DNA of 11,776 bases from Candidatus Daviesbacteria bacterium (GTDB taxonomy: Bacteria; Patescibacteriota; Microgenomatia; Daviesbacterales; UBA10151): positions 1-11,776 of the forward strand of contig JACPKO010000013.1 in NCBI GenBank assembly GCA_016186985.1, in the 5' to 3' direction. Under the pieces are notes generated by a model. It worked only from the letters and a program-made list of their open reading frames with translations. It was not told the DNA's origin and ran no database searches. Below are positions 1-6,904 of the stretch, piece by piece (the stretch's first letter is position 1; the number at the start of each line of letters is the position of its first letter). The position numbers were made by a program, and so were the translations under genes.

Positions 1-461
1 GGGTAGTTCGTTTTCTTTAAGCTTAGAAAATTTTGTGGGTGTATTCCCGGATTAATAATCTCTATCGAACTAAATATATTCTGACCGAGCTTTAAAATTT
101 CCTCTTTTGAAGAATTAGACACAGTAATAACTTTCTGATTTTTATAAATAAAAGGCATTAACTTTCCCTCCAGTAATGAGGCAATTATTGCAAGCGGAAA
201 GGAAAGATGATTACGGAACACCTCCTGATGGATATGATGAATTAATAATAGCTTAGGCTTACCTACATAAAGAGGCGTGAAAAAGGGAATTCCGTTTTCG
301 GAATCAATAATTAAATCATAAAGACCTCTAAATCTAAATACGTAATACAAAAAAGCCCAGAAATAAACCATGTAGAATCCCCCGCGCCTGACTATTTGTA
401 CCCCGTCAATTACTTCATACCTCGGGCTTTTACTGTCATTGCCGCAAAAGATAGTTACCTC
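1..461 (-). CDS. Glycosyltransferase family 4, N-terminal GT-B domain, partial (3' end beyond window)
   Basis: An open minus-strand frame runs from about 461 to the left edge without a stop (about 153 codons). It continues a GT4 N-terminus that sits in another frame at about 574-458. Seen: EVTIFCGND, then EVIDGVQIVRRGG, GIPFFTPLY, HHIHQEVFR and ITVSNSSKEE, a typical GT-B acceptor-side domain. The donor-binding C-terminal domain lies outside the window. GT4 enzymes move a sugar from an activated donor onto a growing glycan at the cytoplasmic face; the exact sugar cannot be told from this half. There is no plausible ATG/GTG/TTG at the join and the first beta-strand (LRVLIYNWRD) is encoded upstream, so this is the C-terminal module of the multi-domain unit and not a separate gene. 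The frame change near 458-464 is either a real mutation or a sequence error. Fold confidence is high; gene structure is less certain. Confidence 0.85.
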
Positions 462-2323
462 TGGTAACCTTTCCCTACCCAAAGTCTAGACAGTTCATGC
501 AGGTAGTTTTCAGCACCACCGGCCCAGATATGTTTAATATCGCGCCAGTTGTAAATTAATACCCTTAATTTTTTACCGGGTTGCGGATCAAAAGGTAAAG
601 CGCGTGTAAATAAACCAAAAAAATCTTTTAAATTATTTTCAAAAACTTTGACGTATTCAACCAAAAAGTGCAAACACGACATTACTATTAAATTCAGCAG
701 GGCCAATAAAAACATACCCATGACAATAGCTTCAACATTTGAGTGGTAATACGAAATAAAGAAATATTGGACTATCGCTAAAAGGAATGCAGCTGCAGGA
801 AAGGTATAAACTTTTTTAGCCAGGTAAAACCCGACGAAAATTTGGGAAAGGCTAAAACAAATCATTGCGAAGGTGAAAGGTTCAAGGTAAGGGATAATCG
901 GAAAAGCTTTTGCCCCAAAAACCAGAGGGACAGAGAACTGTGCAAGATAACCCCAAACTATATATCCTGCTCCAGTGACTAAAAACGTGGCTATAAAAAC
1001 AAAAAGTAGAATTTTTTCAGATGCTTTATTTGCCCCTTCGTTCCGGCTAACAAACGGCAGGATTAGCTGGGAAACCAAAGCGCCCAGGAAGAAGACTATT
1101 TTTCCAATTATCGAAACCAGGGCATATTTTCCGGCTTCTGCCGGGGCCAGGAAATGTTTTGCCAAAATTACATCGAGGCTCAAAAACGCCATCGGCGCCA
1201 AAATAGCCAAAGACGAGGCAATAAAAAATCCAAATGGGAATTTGACATCTTTTTTTGAAGAAGCCTCAATTTTTGCCGGTACCTTCAGGTATCTGCCCGC
1301 GATAACTAAAGCAAACAACATCGAGGCTACTATTGAAACCGGGATTGCGGCAAATGCAAAATCTCCATACCCGATTGTTACAAGTCCATACCCCACGGCA
1401 AATTTCGTAACGGCTTCCGCTATTACAATTGCCCCAACACTAGTAAGTAGCAATTTACCCGATAAGAATCCTCTGATTAATGCACTCCCTATTCCAAAGG
1501 TCCAAACCGGCGTAAAGAGTAAAAACGGCAGGAAATTACCGGTGTTAAAATATCTCATCAGATAAGGGATAGATGCTATCCAAAACCCGGATAGAATAAA
1601 TGAGATTATCAGCGCTTTTTTTGTAGTCTTTGTGAGAAAACCTAAAGCTGACGGGGTCCTGTTCCTGCCTTCTAAAAATCCTATTTTGTGGGTAACAGTG
1701 CTTGAAAGTGCTCCCTGGGGGATATTTGAAAAATACAAAAAACTTCCTACCAGCGAAACCACCCCTAGACTTTCAAAGCTTACCACCCGCCCAAGGTAAA
1801 CATTAAAAAGCAAATTCGAAATTCCGGCAATGAAACTTGCACCGATAAAAGCAATGCTCGAGATAAAAGCCTTGGGAGTGGAAAGCGCAACGCGTATTTT
1901 TTTGTGCCATGGCACTCCTAAAATTTCCTCTGTAATCTCTGGTATTATTTCTTCTCCAACCTCTTTGACTTTCTCCTTAACCTTTAACGTAGTTTTATCA
2001 AGATGCAGCCCGTGGATTGTTTTCTCCCAATAGTGGGGCTTGACTATTAACTGATACAAAGCAATCACCGAGGCAACCGAGGCCATTAACCAATAAATCG
2101 GGACTAGGAAAACATATTTCATTAATCCCCAATGGCCCCTTTTGGCGCTGCCGATCATGTAGTTATAAAGGTATAAAAAGTTACCGGCGATGAGTGAAAA
2201 CACCGCAAAATAGAAAACTATTGTTGGAAACAGCGATTCAATAAAGCTTGCGGTTACGGCATAAAAAGCAAAGTAAGCAAAAGTCGTTGCCCAAAGGATC
2301 GGGTTTAAACGAAATCCTTGCAC
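455..2323 (-). CDS. GT2 membrane tail - polysaccharide flippase - GT4 start (middle part of a frame-broken fusion)
   Basis: This 622-codon open frame has three parts. Residues 1-108 are the C-terminal membrane segment of a BcsA-like GT2, ending in KPHYWEKTIHGLHL, whose catalytic part is upstream in another frame. Residues about 109-136 are a charged Lys/Glu linker. Residues about 137-565 are a multi-spanning MOP/RfbX-type polysaccharide flippase, recognisable from FNVYLGRVVSFESLGVVSLV and many hydrophobic helices. Residues 584-622 are the first beta-strand and WAGGAE loop of a GT4, cut by a TAA just after GKGYQ. Flippases of this family carry lipid-linked glycans across the membrane. The nominal first codon is a GTG at 2323 with no ribosome binding site, inside what should be continuous GT2 sequence, so independent initiation there is unlikely. 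A GTG at residue 137 (position 1915), preceded by GAGGA, is a weak possible internal start for the flippase alone. Confidence 0.8.
   Translation of the reverse strand: MQGFRLNPILWATTFAYFAFYAVTASFIESLFPTIVFYFAVFSLIAGNFLYLYNYMIGSAKRGHWGLMKYVFLVPIYWLMASVASVIALYQLIVKPHYWEKTIHGLHLDKTTLKVKEKVKEVGEEIIPEITEEILGVPWHKKIRVALSTPKAFISSIAFIGASFIAGISNLLFNVYLGRVVSFESLGVVSLVGSFLYFSNIPQGALSSTVTHKIGFLEGRNRTPSALGFLTKTTKKALIISFILSGFWIASIPYLMRYFNTGNFLPFLLFTPVWTFGIGSALIRGFLSGKLLLTSVGAIVIAEAVTKFAVGYGLVTIGYGDFAFAAIPVSIVASMLFALVIAGRYLKVPAKIEASSKKDVKFPFGFFIASSLAILAPMAFLSLDVILAKHFLAPAEAGKYALVSIIGKIVFFLGALVSQLILPFVSRNEGANKASEKILLFVFIATFLVTGAGYIVWGYLAQFSVPLVFGAKAFPIIPYLEPFTFAMICFSLSQIFVGFYLAKKVYTFPAAAFLLAIVQYFFISYYHSNVEAIVMGMFLLALLNLIVMSCLHFLVEYVKVFENNLKDFFGLFTRALPFDPQPGKKLRVLIYNWRDIKHIWAGGAENYLHELSRLWVGKGYQR
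456..464 (-). other. Frame break 2: inside the GT4 N-terminal domain
   Basis: The GT4 reads up to GKGYQ, then hits AGG TAA. Sliding back one base (GAG GTA ACT) restores the expected VTIFCGND strand. A net -1 shift is needed: one base missing, or two extra. No homopolymer sits here, so ordinary phase variation by slippage is not indicated. Confidence 0.8.
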
Positions 2324-4130
2324 CGATAATTAACTGGAATATGAAAGCGTGCCAGCCGTGATGACGGATAAATTCAAACGGGTTACGCATATGAACCAAA
2401 TAAGTCTGCATGTAACCTTTAATCCATCTTGAGCGCTGCCTCAGCCAGTTTTTTGGATTACTGTTTGCTTCTTCCAGAGTTGTTGAATCAATAATCGCGG
2501 TTTTATAACCCTTCTTAAAAAGCCTGACCCCTAAATCACAATCTTCTGTTACATTAAAAGGATCCCATCCTTCAAGCTCCATTAAGGTTTTTGTTTTAAA
2601 ATGGTTGCTTGTGCCTCCCAGTGGAATGACTGTGTCAACGGATTGAAGACCTGTTAACATAACATCAAACCAAAGAGAGTATTCAGCTGTAAAAAAGCGG
2701 GTGAGTAAATTCTGGTGAGGATTAAAATAGTTCAATTTAGCCTGAAGACAAATTATGTTTGGTTTTGATTTTTTAAATGCGAGGTATGCTTTTTTAAGCT
2801 GGTCGGGTTCCGGCTGGTCTTCAGCATCATAAACCACTAAATATTCTCCTGTTGCAAAATTAAGTCCGTAGTTGCAGGCCTTGGGTTTAGTTTTAGGTTC
2901 GCTATCCGGTACTATCATGGCAGAAACGTACCCGGGAAGAGTCGTACTCTTAACCTCTTCAATAGTTTCGTTATCGTCTTCTTCCAAGAGCAGCTTCACA
3001 TCAAGCTTATCTTTCGGGTAATTTAATTTGGCAATTGCTTCTAAAAAGTGGGGAACAATTTGAGCTTCGCGATATAAAGGACAAAGAATTGTGTAAACCG
3101 GTAATTCCTCGTCTTTTAAAGCTGCAATTTCTCTCTCGGACGAAACAATTTCCGGAGGATAGTGCAAACTCTTTAGAACAACGTAGAAATTAAACAATAC
3201 GTCAATAAAATAGATAAAACTTAATATCCCGACTATTGAAATTAAAGTTATAATCGGGCTAAAAATAAACCCTACCTCTAAAGAAATAACTGTAATAAGG
3301 ATAAAAATTACCTGAGTGAATGTAAAAGACTGCAAGGCGCTGTTTTTAGGGTGTAAGGTTGTATGGGTTTTTAGCCATTTTTTATTATGCACAACTCCGG
3401 CGCCGGCCATTGTTCCTTTACTAACAGGCTTAATCAAATAAGTTTTCTTCTTTTGGAATTTTAGTTTTAAGGCGTTTTTACCTATTTCTGCAGAAGTTTT
3501 AACCAAATTAACTTTTGAGTGCCCGCCAGTCCGTTTTGCAAATGTAATATCAACACCGGTAATTTTAAAACCTAAATTACGCGCTGTATTTAAAAGGGAT
3601 AAATCAAGCGTCCAAGGCGTAATATCCTTTTCATCAATAAAATCCAAAATTTCCCTTCGGAAAAGTTTTAAACCCGACTGGACATCAACTTTAAAACCGT
3701 GGAGTAATTTTCCGAAAGCAAAACCAAACACCCGTGATATAAACTTTCGAACATTTGATACTTCGTAATCTTTTCTGTTTCCGACAACGACTCCATTATC
3801 TGCGGCTTTGGCATACATCTCCGGAATTGCCTCCGGAGGATACTGCAGATCAGCATCCAGCATCACCACAAATTCAGAATCTGAATACCTGACCCCTTCC
3901 AGTATTGAGTATGATTTTCCTATTTTGCCCTGCTTTTTATAGATTCGGATCGGATATGAGCCTTCCAAATACTCCAAAATTTCAACAGTTTTGTCAGTCG
4001 AATGGTCATCAACGAAGATCATCCTATAAGGGATCTTTGAAGCAACCATTACCTTATCAATCCTGCGCACTAAAGGCAGGATATTCCCTTCTTCGTTTTT
4101 TACAGGGATAATAATGTCTAAGTTTTTCAT
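2238..4130 (-). CDS. Tandem glycosyltransferase: DPM1-like GT2 domain fused to BcsA-like membrane GT2
   Basis: From the ATG at 4130 the frame gives 630 residues. A GTG three codons upstream is possible; neither has a clear Shine-Dalgarno sequence. Residues 1 to about 225 are a dolichol-phosphate-mannose-synthase-like GT2: DIIIPVKNEEGN, VDDHSTD, the metal-binding DAD at 92-94, and QSGLKLF. Two or more membrane helices follow at about 271-319. A second, processive-type GT2 (about 342-604) shows ILCPLYRE, DAED (435-438), TED (528-530) and QRSRW (565-569), the D,D,D,QxxRW set of cellulose/hyaluronan-synthase-like enzymes. After FQLIIGA the frame drifts into nonsense and stops at 2238, while the expected continuation (LNPILW and further membrane helices) is in the +1 frame. 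Likely role, inferred: making a polyprenyl-phosphate sugar or starting a chain, then extending it at the inner membrane. An extended -10 promoter lies about 50 bases upstream. Confidence 0.88.
   Translation of the reverse strand: MKNLDIIIPVKNEEGNILPLVRRIDKVMVASKIPYRMIFVDDHSTDKTVEILEYLEGSYPIRIYKKQGKIGKSYSILEGVRYSDSEFVVMLDADLQYPPEAIPEMYAKAADNGVVVGNRKDYEVSNVRKFISRVFGFAFGKLLHGFKVDVQSGLKLFRREILDFIDEKDITPWTLDLSLLNTARNLGFKITGVDITFAKRTGGHSKVNLVKTSAEIGKNALKLKFQKKKTYLIKPVSKGTMAGAGVVHNKKWLKTHTTLHPKNSALQSFTFTQVIFILITVISLEVGFIFSPIITLISIVGILSFIYFIDVLFNFYVVLKSLHYPPEIVSSEREIAALKDEELPVYTILCPLYREAQIVPHFLEAIAKLNYPKDKLDVKLLLEEDDNETIEEVKSTTLPGYVSAMIVPDSEPKTKPKACNYGLNFATGEYLVVYDAEDQPEPDQLKKAYLAFKKSKPNIICLQAKLNYFNPHQNLLTRFFTAEYSLWFDVMLTGLQSVDTVIPLGGTSNHFKTKTLMELEGWDPFNVTEDCDLGVRLFKKGYKTAIIDSTTLEEANSNPKNWLRQRSRWIKGYMQTYLVHMRNPFEFIRHHGWHAFIFQLIIGARISFKPDPLGNDFCLLCFLCRNRKLY
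2303..2321 (-). other. Frame break 1: GT2 catalytic part to its membrane tail
   Basis: Upstream reading gives FQLIIGA-RISF; downstream reading one base ahead gives RLNPILW and the rest of the GT2 membrane domain. Rejoining needs a net +1 shift: one extra base, or two missing, in TCGTTTAAACCC. The two halves make one normal GT2 only when joined. A real mutation, an assembly error or +1 recoding cannot be told apart from this sequence alone. Confidence 0.8.
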
Positions 4131-4181
4131 CCAGGTCACAAAAATCTAAACACGAAATTTGTTTAGAAAATTATTCGGCCT

Positions 4182-4190
4182 ATAATAACA
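4182..4190 (-). promoter_or_regulatory. Extended -10 promoter of the glycosyltransferase unit
   Basis: The minus strand reads TG-T-TATTAT, an extended -10 element, about 50 bases before the ATG at 4130. The -35 region 17 bases upstream (TAGCTT) is poor. A very similar stretch (AGTATGTTAT) occurs in front of the VanW-like gene near 6840. The gene-free interval 4131-4297 holds nothing else I can support. Confidence 0.45.
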
Positions 4191-4297
4191 TACTCTATGG
4201 TAAAAAGCTATCCTATAAGTGTTTGGGGTGCTTTATAGAAACTTACTCTAGGTTTAAATGGATAATTGGATGAATTAATTACTCAATTTGGAGGGCT

Positions 4298-5383
4298 TCA
4301 TTTTCTGCCTGCTTCTTTGGGTACGGACAATAAAACCGTAGGAATTGTTATTGAAAAAGTTTTGTGTTTGTTTAATATTTTTTCTTTTATAATGCTGGTA
4401 GTGTCCTGCGTACCCCAATAATTAGGGCCAAAAACAAAACTGCCGTCACATCCGCTTGAGAAACTTATCTGACCTAATATAACATTATCCCGAATCTTCA
4501 CCTTTGCATCGCAGGCAATTTTTATTAGGGAGTTGCCGTCAAAAACATTCTTGGCAATTAACCCTTCCTGCAGTTGTCCTCCGGAAATAAAATCAATGGC
4601 TGTGTTCCGGGGCATTTCAAAATTGTTGTTCGTAATAATTGGTACAGACAATCGTTTTGCGTCGATTTTAATACCCTCCCCGTTTAAGTTTTGGAACAAA
4701 TTATTATTTATCTGGGGGCTGGCTTTTTCGACAAATACCGACTCCCTGAAGCTTTTTTCAAAAACATTGTTGATAATTTTCGGACTTCCGAAACTTAAAC
4801 AAAGCGAACACTCGCCAGTATTTCTAAAAATGGAATTAGAAATAACCACATCATTTCCAATTTCAAAACGCCGGTAGTCTGAAAATATCGCCTGATTAAT
4901 ATTGCCTTTTCTGATTTTTATGAGATTAAAATCGTAAGGGCTCGGGTTTTCGGAGTCTGAAGTAATGGTTACCGGGTTTGAAAAAACTCCCAAAATAATT
5001 AAGTTGCTTAAGTTGATTTGGATTTTTTGAGTCTCGTCCCAAAAAGGTTCATTTTTGTTGACTCCTCTATAAGACTCACCTGTATTGATACCGCTTTTTC
5101 TGTGCCAGGGTAATAAGTCAAAATTAGATTTATCATTTTTGATAGCTACCCTGACTCTCGTCCCGGGTAAAATTTTAACTGTGCTGTTTGTGGGAGAATA
5201 GATATCTCCGACTACCTTTATCTCACCCTCCCATATTTGATCTCCGAATATTAAGCCATACACTTGGGTGTTTTTTACAGATTGAACCGGCAATAATTTT
5301 GGTAAACCGTAGTAGAACAGAAGCCAAACAATAAAAACCACACCAGAAATCATCAAAAACTTAAAGAACCAGTGGATTTTCAT
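4298..5383 (-). CDS. Membrane-anchored right-handed parallel beta-helix protein (NosD/pectate-lyase fold)
   Basis: 361 residues from the ATG at 5383. Residues 8-27 form one membrane helix after a Lys-bearing N-terminus, so the rest is probably outside the cell. Residues 52-80 (WEGEIKVVGDIY...VKILPGTRVRVA) match the N-terminal cap usual in beta-helix proteins. About 160-310 shows short coils built on ISNSIF, IINNVF, INNNLF and ITNNNF. NYWGTQD followed by IIKEKI (321-336) matches the WGT-D end motif of NosD-like proteins. Four cysteines lie in the helix region (192, 195, 291, 312), including a CSLC pair. Members of this fold bind or cleave polysaccharides, but I see no catalytic signature that would settle an enzyme activity. 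The gene lies between the glycan locus and a divergent L,D-transpeptidase, so a wall or surface-glycan role is plausible. There is no Shine-Dalgarno sequence; TATCAA ends 8 bases before the ATG, suggesting a leaderless start. Confidence 0.82.
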   Translation of the reverse strand: MKIHWFFKFLMISGVVFIVWLLFYYGLPKLLPVQSVKNTQVYGLIFGDQIWEGEIKVVGDIYSPTNSTVKILPGTRVRVAIKNDKSNFDLLPWHRKSGINTGESYRGVNKNEPFWDETQKIQINLSNLIILGVFSNPVTITSDSENPSPYDFNLIKIRKGNINQAIFSDYRRFEIGNDVVISNSIFRNTGECSLCLSFGSPKIINNVFEKSFRESVFVEKASPQINNNLFQNLNGEGIKIDAKRLSVPIITNNNFEMPRNTAIDFISGGQLQEGLIAKNVFDGNSLIKIACDAKVKIRDNVILGQISFSSGCDGSFVFGPNYWGTQDTTSIIKEKILNKHKTFSITIPTVLLSVPKEAGRK

Positions 5384-5409
5384 GTTAAGTATTGATACAT
5401 TCGGCCAGG

Positions 5410-5427
5410 CTCAGTATTAGTACTGAG
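5410..5427. promoter_or_regulatory. 18-bp inverted repeat between divergent envelope genes (possible operator)
   Basis: CTCAGTA-TTAG-TACTGAG is a perfect 7-bp dyad with a 4-base centre in the 93-bp divergent spacer. It covers the expected -35 region of the beta-helix gene and lies 13 bases upstream of the TTGACT box of the L,D-transpeptidase gene. This is the layout of a shared operator. No T-run follows, so a terminator is less likely. Confidence 0.45.
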
Positions 5428-5440
5428 TGAAACCGAAGTA

Positions 5441-5469
5441 TTGACTTATTATCTTAGCATACCTAACAA
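5441..5469 (+). promoter_or_regulatory. Promoter of the L,D-transpeptidase gene, leaderless layout
   Basis: TTGACT (5441-5446), a 17-base spacer, then TAACAA (5464-5469). The ATG at 5477 begins after 7 more bases, so transcription would start on or next to the start codon. No ribosome binding site is present. Confidence 0.45.
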
Positions 5470-5476
5470 TAGATAC

Positions 5477-6178
5477 ATGCTCCGTTTTCTGCCTGTTTTG
5501 CTAATCGTTGCCGTCTTTGCCGCTCTGGCAAATTATTTGCCAATCAAAAGGGAAATAGTTTACCGGCTGGGTATTTCCGGAGACTTAACCAAGTCTTGCT
5601 GTAGTGTTGATAACCTTTCTAAAACCGGTAACTTCGATGAGACCGCGAGCATAGCTTTTTTTAACAACCAGGTTATAAGTTATCCCAAAACCTCCCTAGC
5701 CGAAGCAATCAAAACTACTACATTCAACGACACCAAGGTTTTAGGTACAACTAACGCTGCGGGTCAGGAAAAATGGATTGACATATCTTTGGACGAGCAA
5801 AAATTAAGGGCTTATGAAGGCGATACGGTGGTTATAGAATTTCCGATTTCCTCCGGAAAATGGGCGCCTACGCCTGAGGGCCAATTTAATATCTGGTATA
5901 AAACCCGGGCCCAGGTTATGAGTGGAGGCTCAAAAGAGCTGGGTACTTATTATTACCTGCCAAATGTGCCACATAATATGTTTTTCTACCAGGGATATGC
6001 TATCCATGGCGCTTACTGGCACAACAACTTTGGCCAGCCTATGAGTCATGGATGCGTAAATTCACCTTTGGCGCAAGTTGCCCAATTATTTGAGTGGACA
6101 GGGCCTGTGCTGCCTCCCGGTGTTAATGCACTGCGGGCTAGTGTAGATAACCCCGGAACAAGGGTTAATGTTCATTAG
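5477..6178 (+). CDS. L,D-transpeptidase (YkuD domain), membrane-anchored
   Basis: 233 residues from the ATG at 5477. A TTG twelve codons upstream keeps the frame open but overlaps the promoter. Residues 3-21 form a hydrophobic signal anchor. The YkuD catalytic domain runs from about 99 (KWIDISLDEQKLRAYEGD) to about 220, with IHG (H177) and the hallmark SHGCVN at 190-195, C193 being the nucleophile. Such enzymes form 3-3 cross-links in peptidoglycan, or attach proteins to it, outside the membrane. The 22-98 stretch is a linker without a recognisable domain and carries a Cys pair (41-42). The final four bases overlap the convergent VanW-like gene. The gene is divergent from the beta-helix gene. 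It is complete and shows every key catalytic residue expected for the family; only its acceptor substrate is unknown. Confidence 0.93.
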   Translation: MLRFLPVLLIVAVFAALANYLPIKREIVYRLGISGDLTKSCCSVDNLSKTGNFDETASIAFFNNQVISYPKTSLAEAIKTTTFNDTKVLGTTNAAGQEKWIDISLDEQKLRAYEGDTVVIEFPISSGKWAPTPEGQFNIWYKTRAQVMSGGSKELGTYYYLPNVPHNMFFYQGYAIHGAYWHNNFGQPMSHGCVNSPLAQVAQLFEWTGPVLPPGVNALRASVDNPGTRVNVH

Positions 6179-6825
6179 GATTTAAAAACAATAACTTTTA
6201 AATTATCACCATCAAAATCAAACCTGAAATCAATTCTTGAATCCAGATTGTTTTTGATATAAAGGTTTTGTTTAGCTGAAGCCTCAGGCGCATCAGGGCT
6301 TGAGTAAATCGCAACACCGTACTCTTTTGAAATTTCAGGAATAACGAAAAAATCATGATTTACAGGTGCAATAGATTCCACCCCTGCGCTCAAAGCAGCT
6401 TTGTGAATAAGCGAAGCTAGGTGGCAAACTCCCATTCCGTATAAACCGTCTGCAAATTTATAACCATCGCCTGCACCAAAGTTAGTGTGAGCAGTTACAG
6501 CAACATTATCTTTGTATTGCGGATCAATCAGATCATGGTATGCAAACCGTTGCCCGGGCTCAAGGCTAAACTGTAAAGTAAACGGTTTTCTTATTTTTCT
6601 CCAATCAATATCCTTCCTCGATTTAACCTCACCTGAAAGGTAGGCTAAGTTAAGCAGGATATTATCTTTGTAGGCGTTTTCAGGCGCATCATAACCATAT
6701 CTGTTGTTTAAAGACATTGAGGCTGAACCGATCTCAATAGGGGTATTTTCAACAGGCACAGCCGAAACCGCAGAAAGGGTTAAAATCGAGGCTGTTAGAA
6801 ATGAAACAAAGGCAGTTTGTATCAT
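6175..6825 (-). CDS. VanW-like exported protein
   Basis: 216 residues from the ATG at 6825. Residues 1-22 look like a signal peptide (hydrophobic stretch, then LSAVSA before VPVEN). The core matches the VanW family: PFTLQFSLEPGQRF (81-94), GYKFADGLYGMGVCHLASLI (121-140), HKAALSAGVES (141-151), HDFF, and a beta-rich end with NLYIKNNLDSRIDFRF. VanW proteins are found in glycopeptide-resistance clusters and widely elsewhere; their biochemical role is not established. The usual GGGICQ core reads GMGVCH here, keeping the Cys but not the Gln, so this is a divergent member. Its stop codon overlaps that of the convergent L,D-transpeptidase gene, and both products are exported, which suits peptidoglycan-related work. 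It does not by itself indicate vancomycin resistance. Confidence 0.8.
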   Translation of the reverse strand: MIQTAFVSFLTASILTLSAVSAVPVENTPIEIGSASMSLNNRYGYDAPENAYKDNILLNLAYLSGEVKSRKDIDWRKIRKPFTLQFSLEPGQRFAYHDLIDPQYKDNVAVTAHTNFGAGDGYKFADGLYGMGVCHLASLIHKAALSAGVESIAPVNHDFFVIPEISKEYGVAIYSSPDAPEASAKQNLYIKNNLDSRIDFRFDFDGDNLKVIVFKS

Positions 6826-6837
6826 ATTTAGTCGTAT

Positions 6838-6867
6838 AGTATAACATACTATGGGGTATAAAATCAA
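6838..6867 (-). promoter_or_regulatory. Promoter of the VanW-like gene
   Basis: On the minus strand TTGATT (6867-6862), an 18-base spacer and extended -10 TG-T-TATACT (6843-6838) precede the ATG at 6825 by 12 bases. The overlapping TATACG (6838-6833) would give a 7-base gap. Either way the leader is nearly absent. It overlaps the upstream region of the divergent NUDIX promoter. Confidence 0.5.
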
Positions 6868-6887
6868 ATCCTTAGGGTTAAGTTTTA

Positions 6888-6896
6888 TGCTAATAT
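6888..6896 (+). promoter_or_regulatory. Extended -10 of the NUDIX gene, leaderless layout
   Basis: TG-C-TAATAT ends 8 bases before the ATG at 6905. No good -35 is visible, as is common with extended -10 promoters, and no ribosome binding site is present. Confidence 0.45.
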
Positions 6897-6904
6897 TGTG
6901 GAAG

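Noticed and set aside
975..1565. 196-codon plus-strand open frame opposite the flippase.
   Set aside because: Antisense shadow: Lys/Ala/Ser-rich composition with no domain, and the minus strand encodes clear membrane helices.
2303..2309. T TTA AAC, a classic -1 slippery heptamer, lies exactly at frame break 1.
   Set aside because: In the needed reading a +1 shift is required; the heptamer would slip from the downstream frame back to the upstream one, the wrong direction.
2321..2323. GTG as a true start of a separate flippase gene.
   Set aside because: It lies inside conserved GT2 membrane sequence, has no ribosome binding site, and would give an orphan GT2 tail at the N-terminus.
450..2325. 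Phase variation by slippage as the cause of the frame breaks.
   Set aside because: Neither break lies in a homopolymer or short tandem repeat.
4181..4186. TATAAT on the plus strand with TTGTTT 16 bases upstream, a possible antisense or small-RNA promoter.
   Set aside because: It is the same AT-rich palindromic stretch as the minus-strand -10, and no plus-strand gene or terminator follows.
4213..4238. Hairpin (CTATAA/TTATAG) followed on the minus strand by a short T-run, possible terminator of the beta-helix gene.
   Set aside because: The stem is only 6 AT-rich pairs with a 14-base loop; too weak to call.
4533..4877. 114-codon plus-strand open frame opposite the beta-helix gene.
   Set aside because: No promoter, ribosome binding site or recognisable motif; the minus frame shows a real repeat fold.
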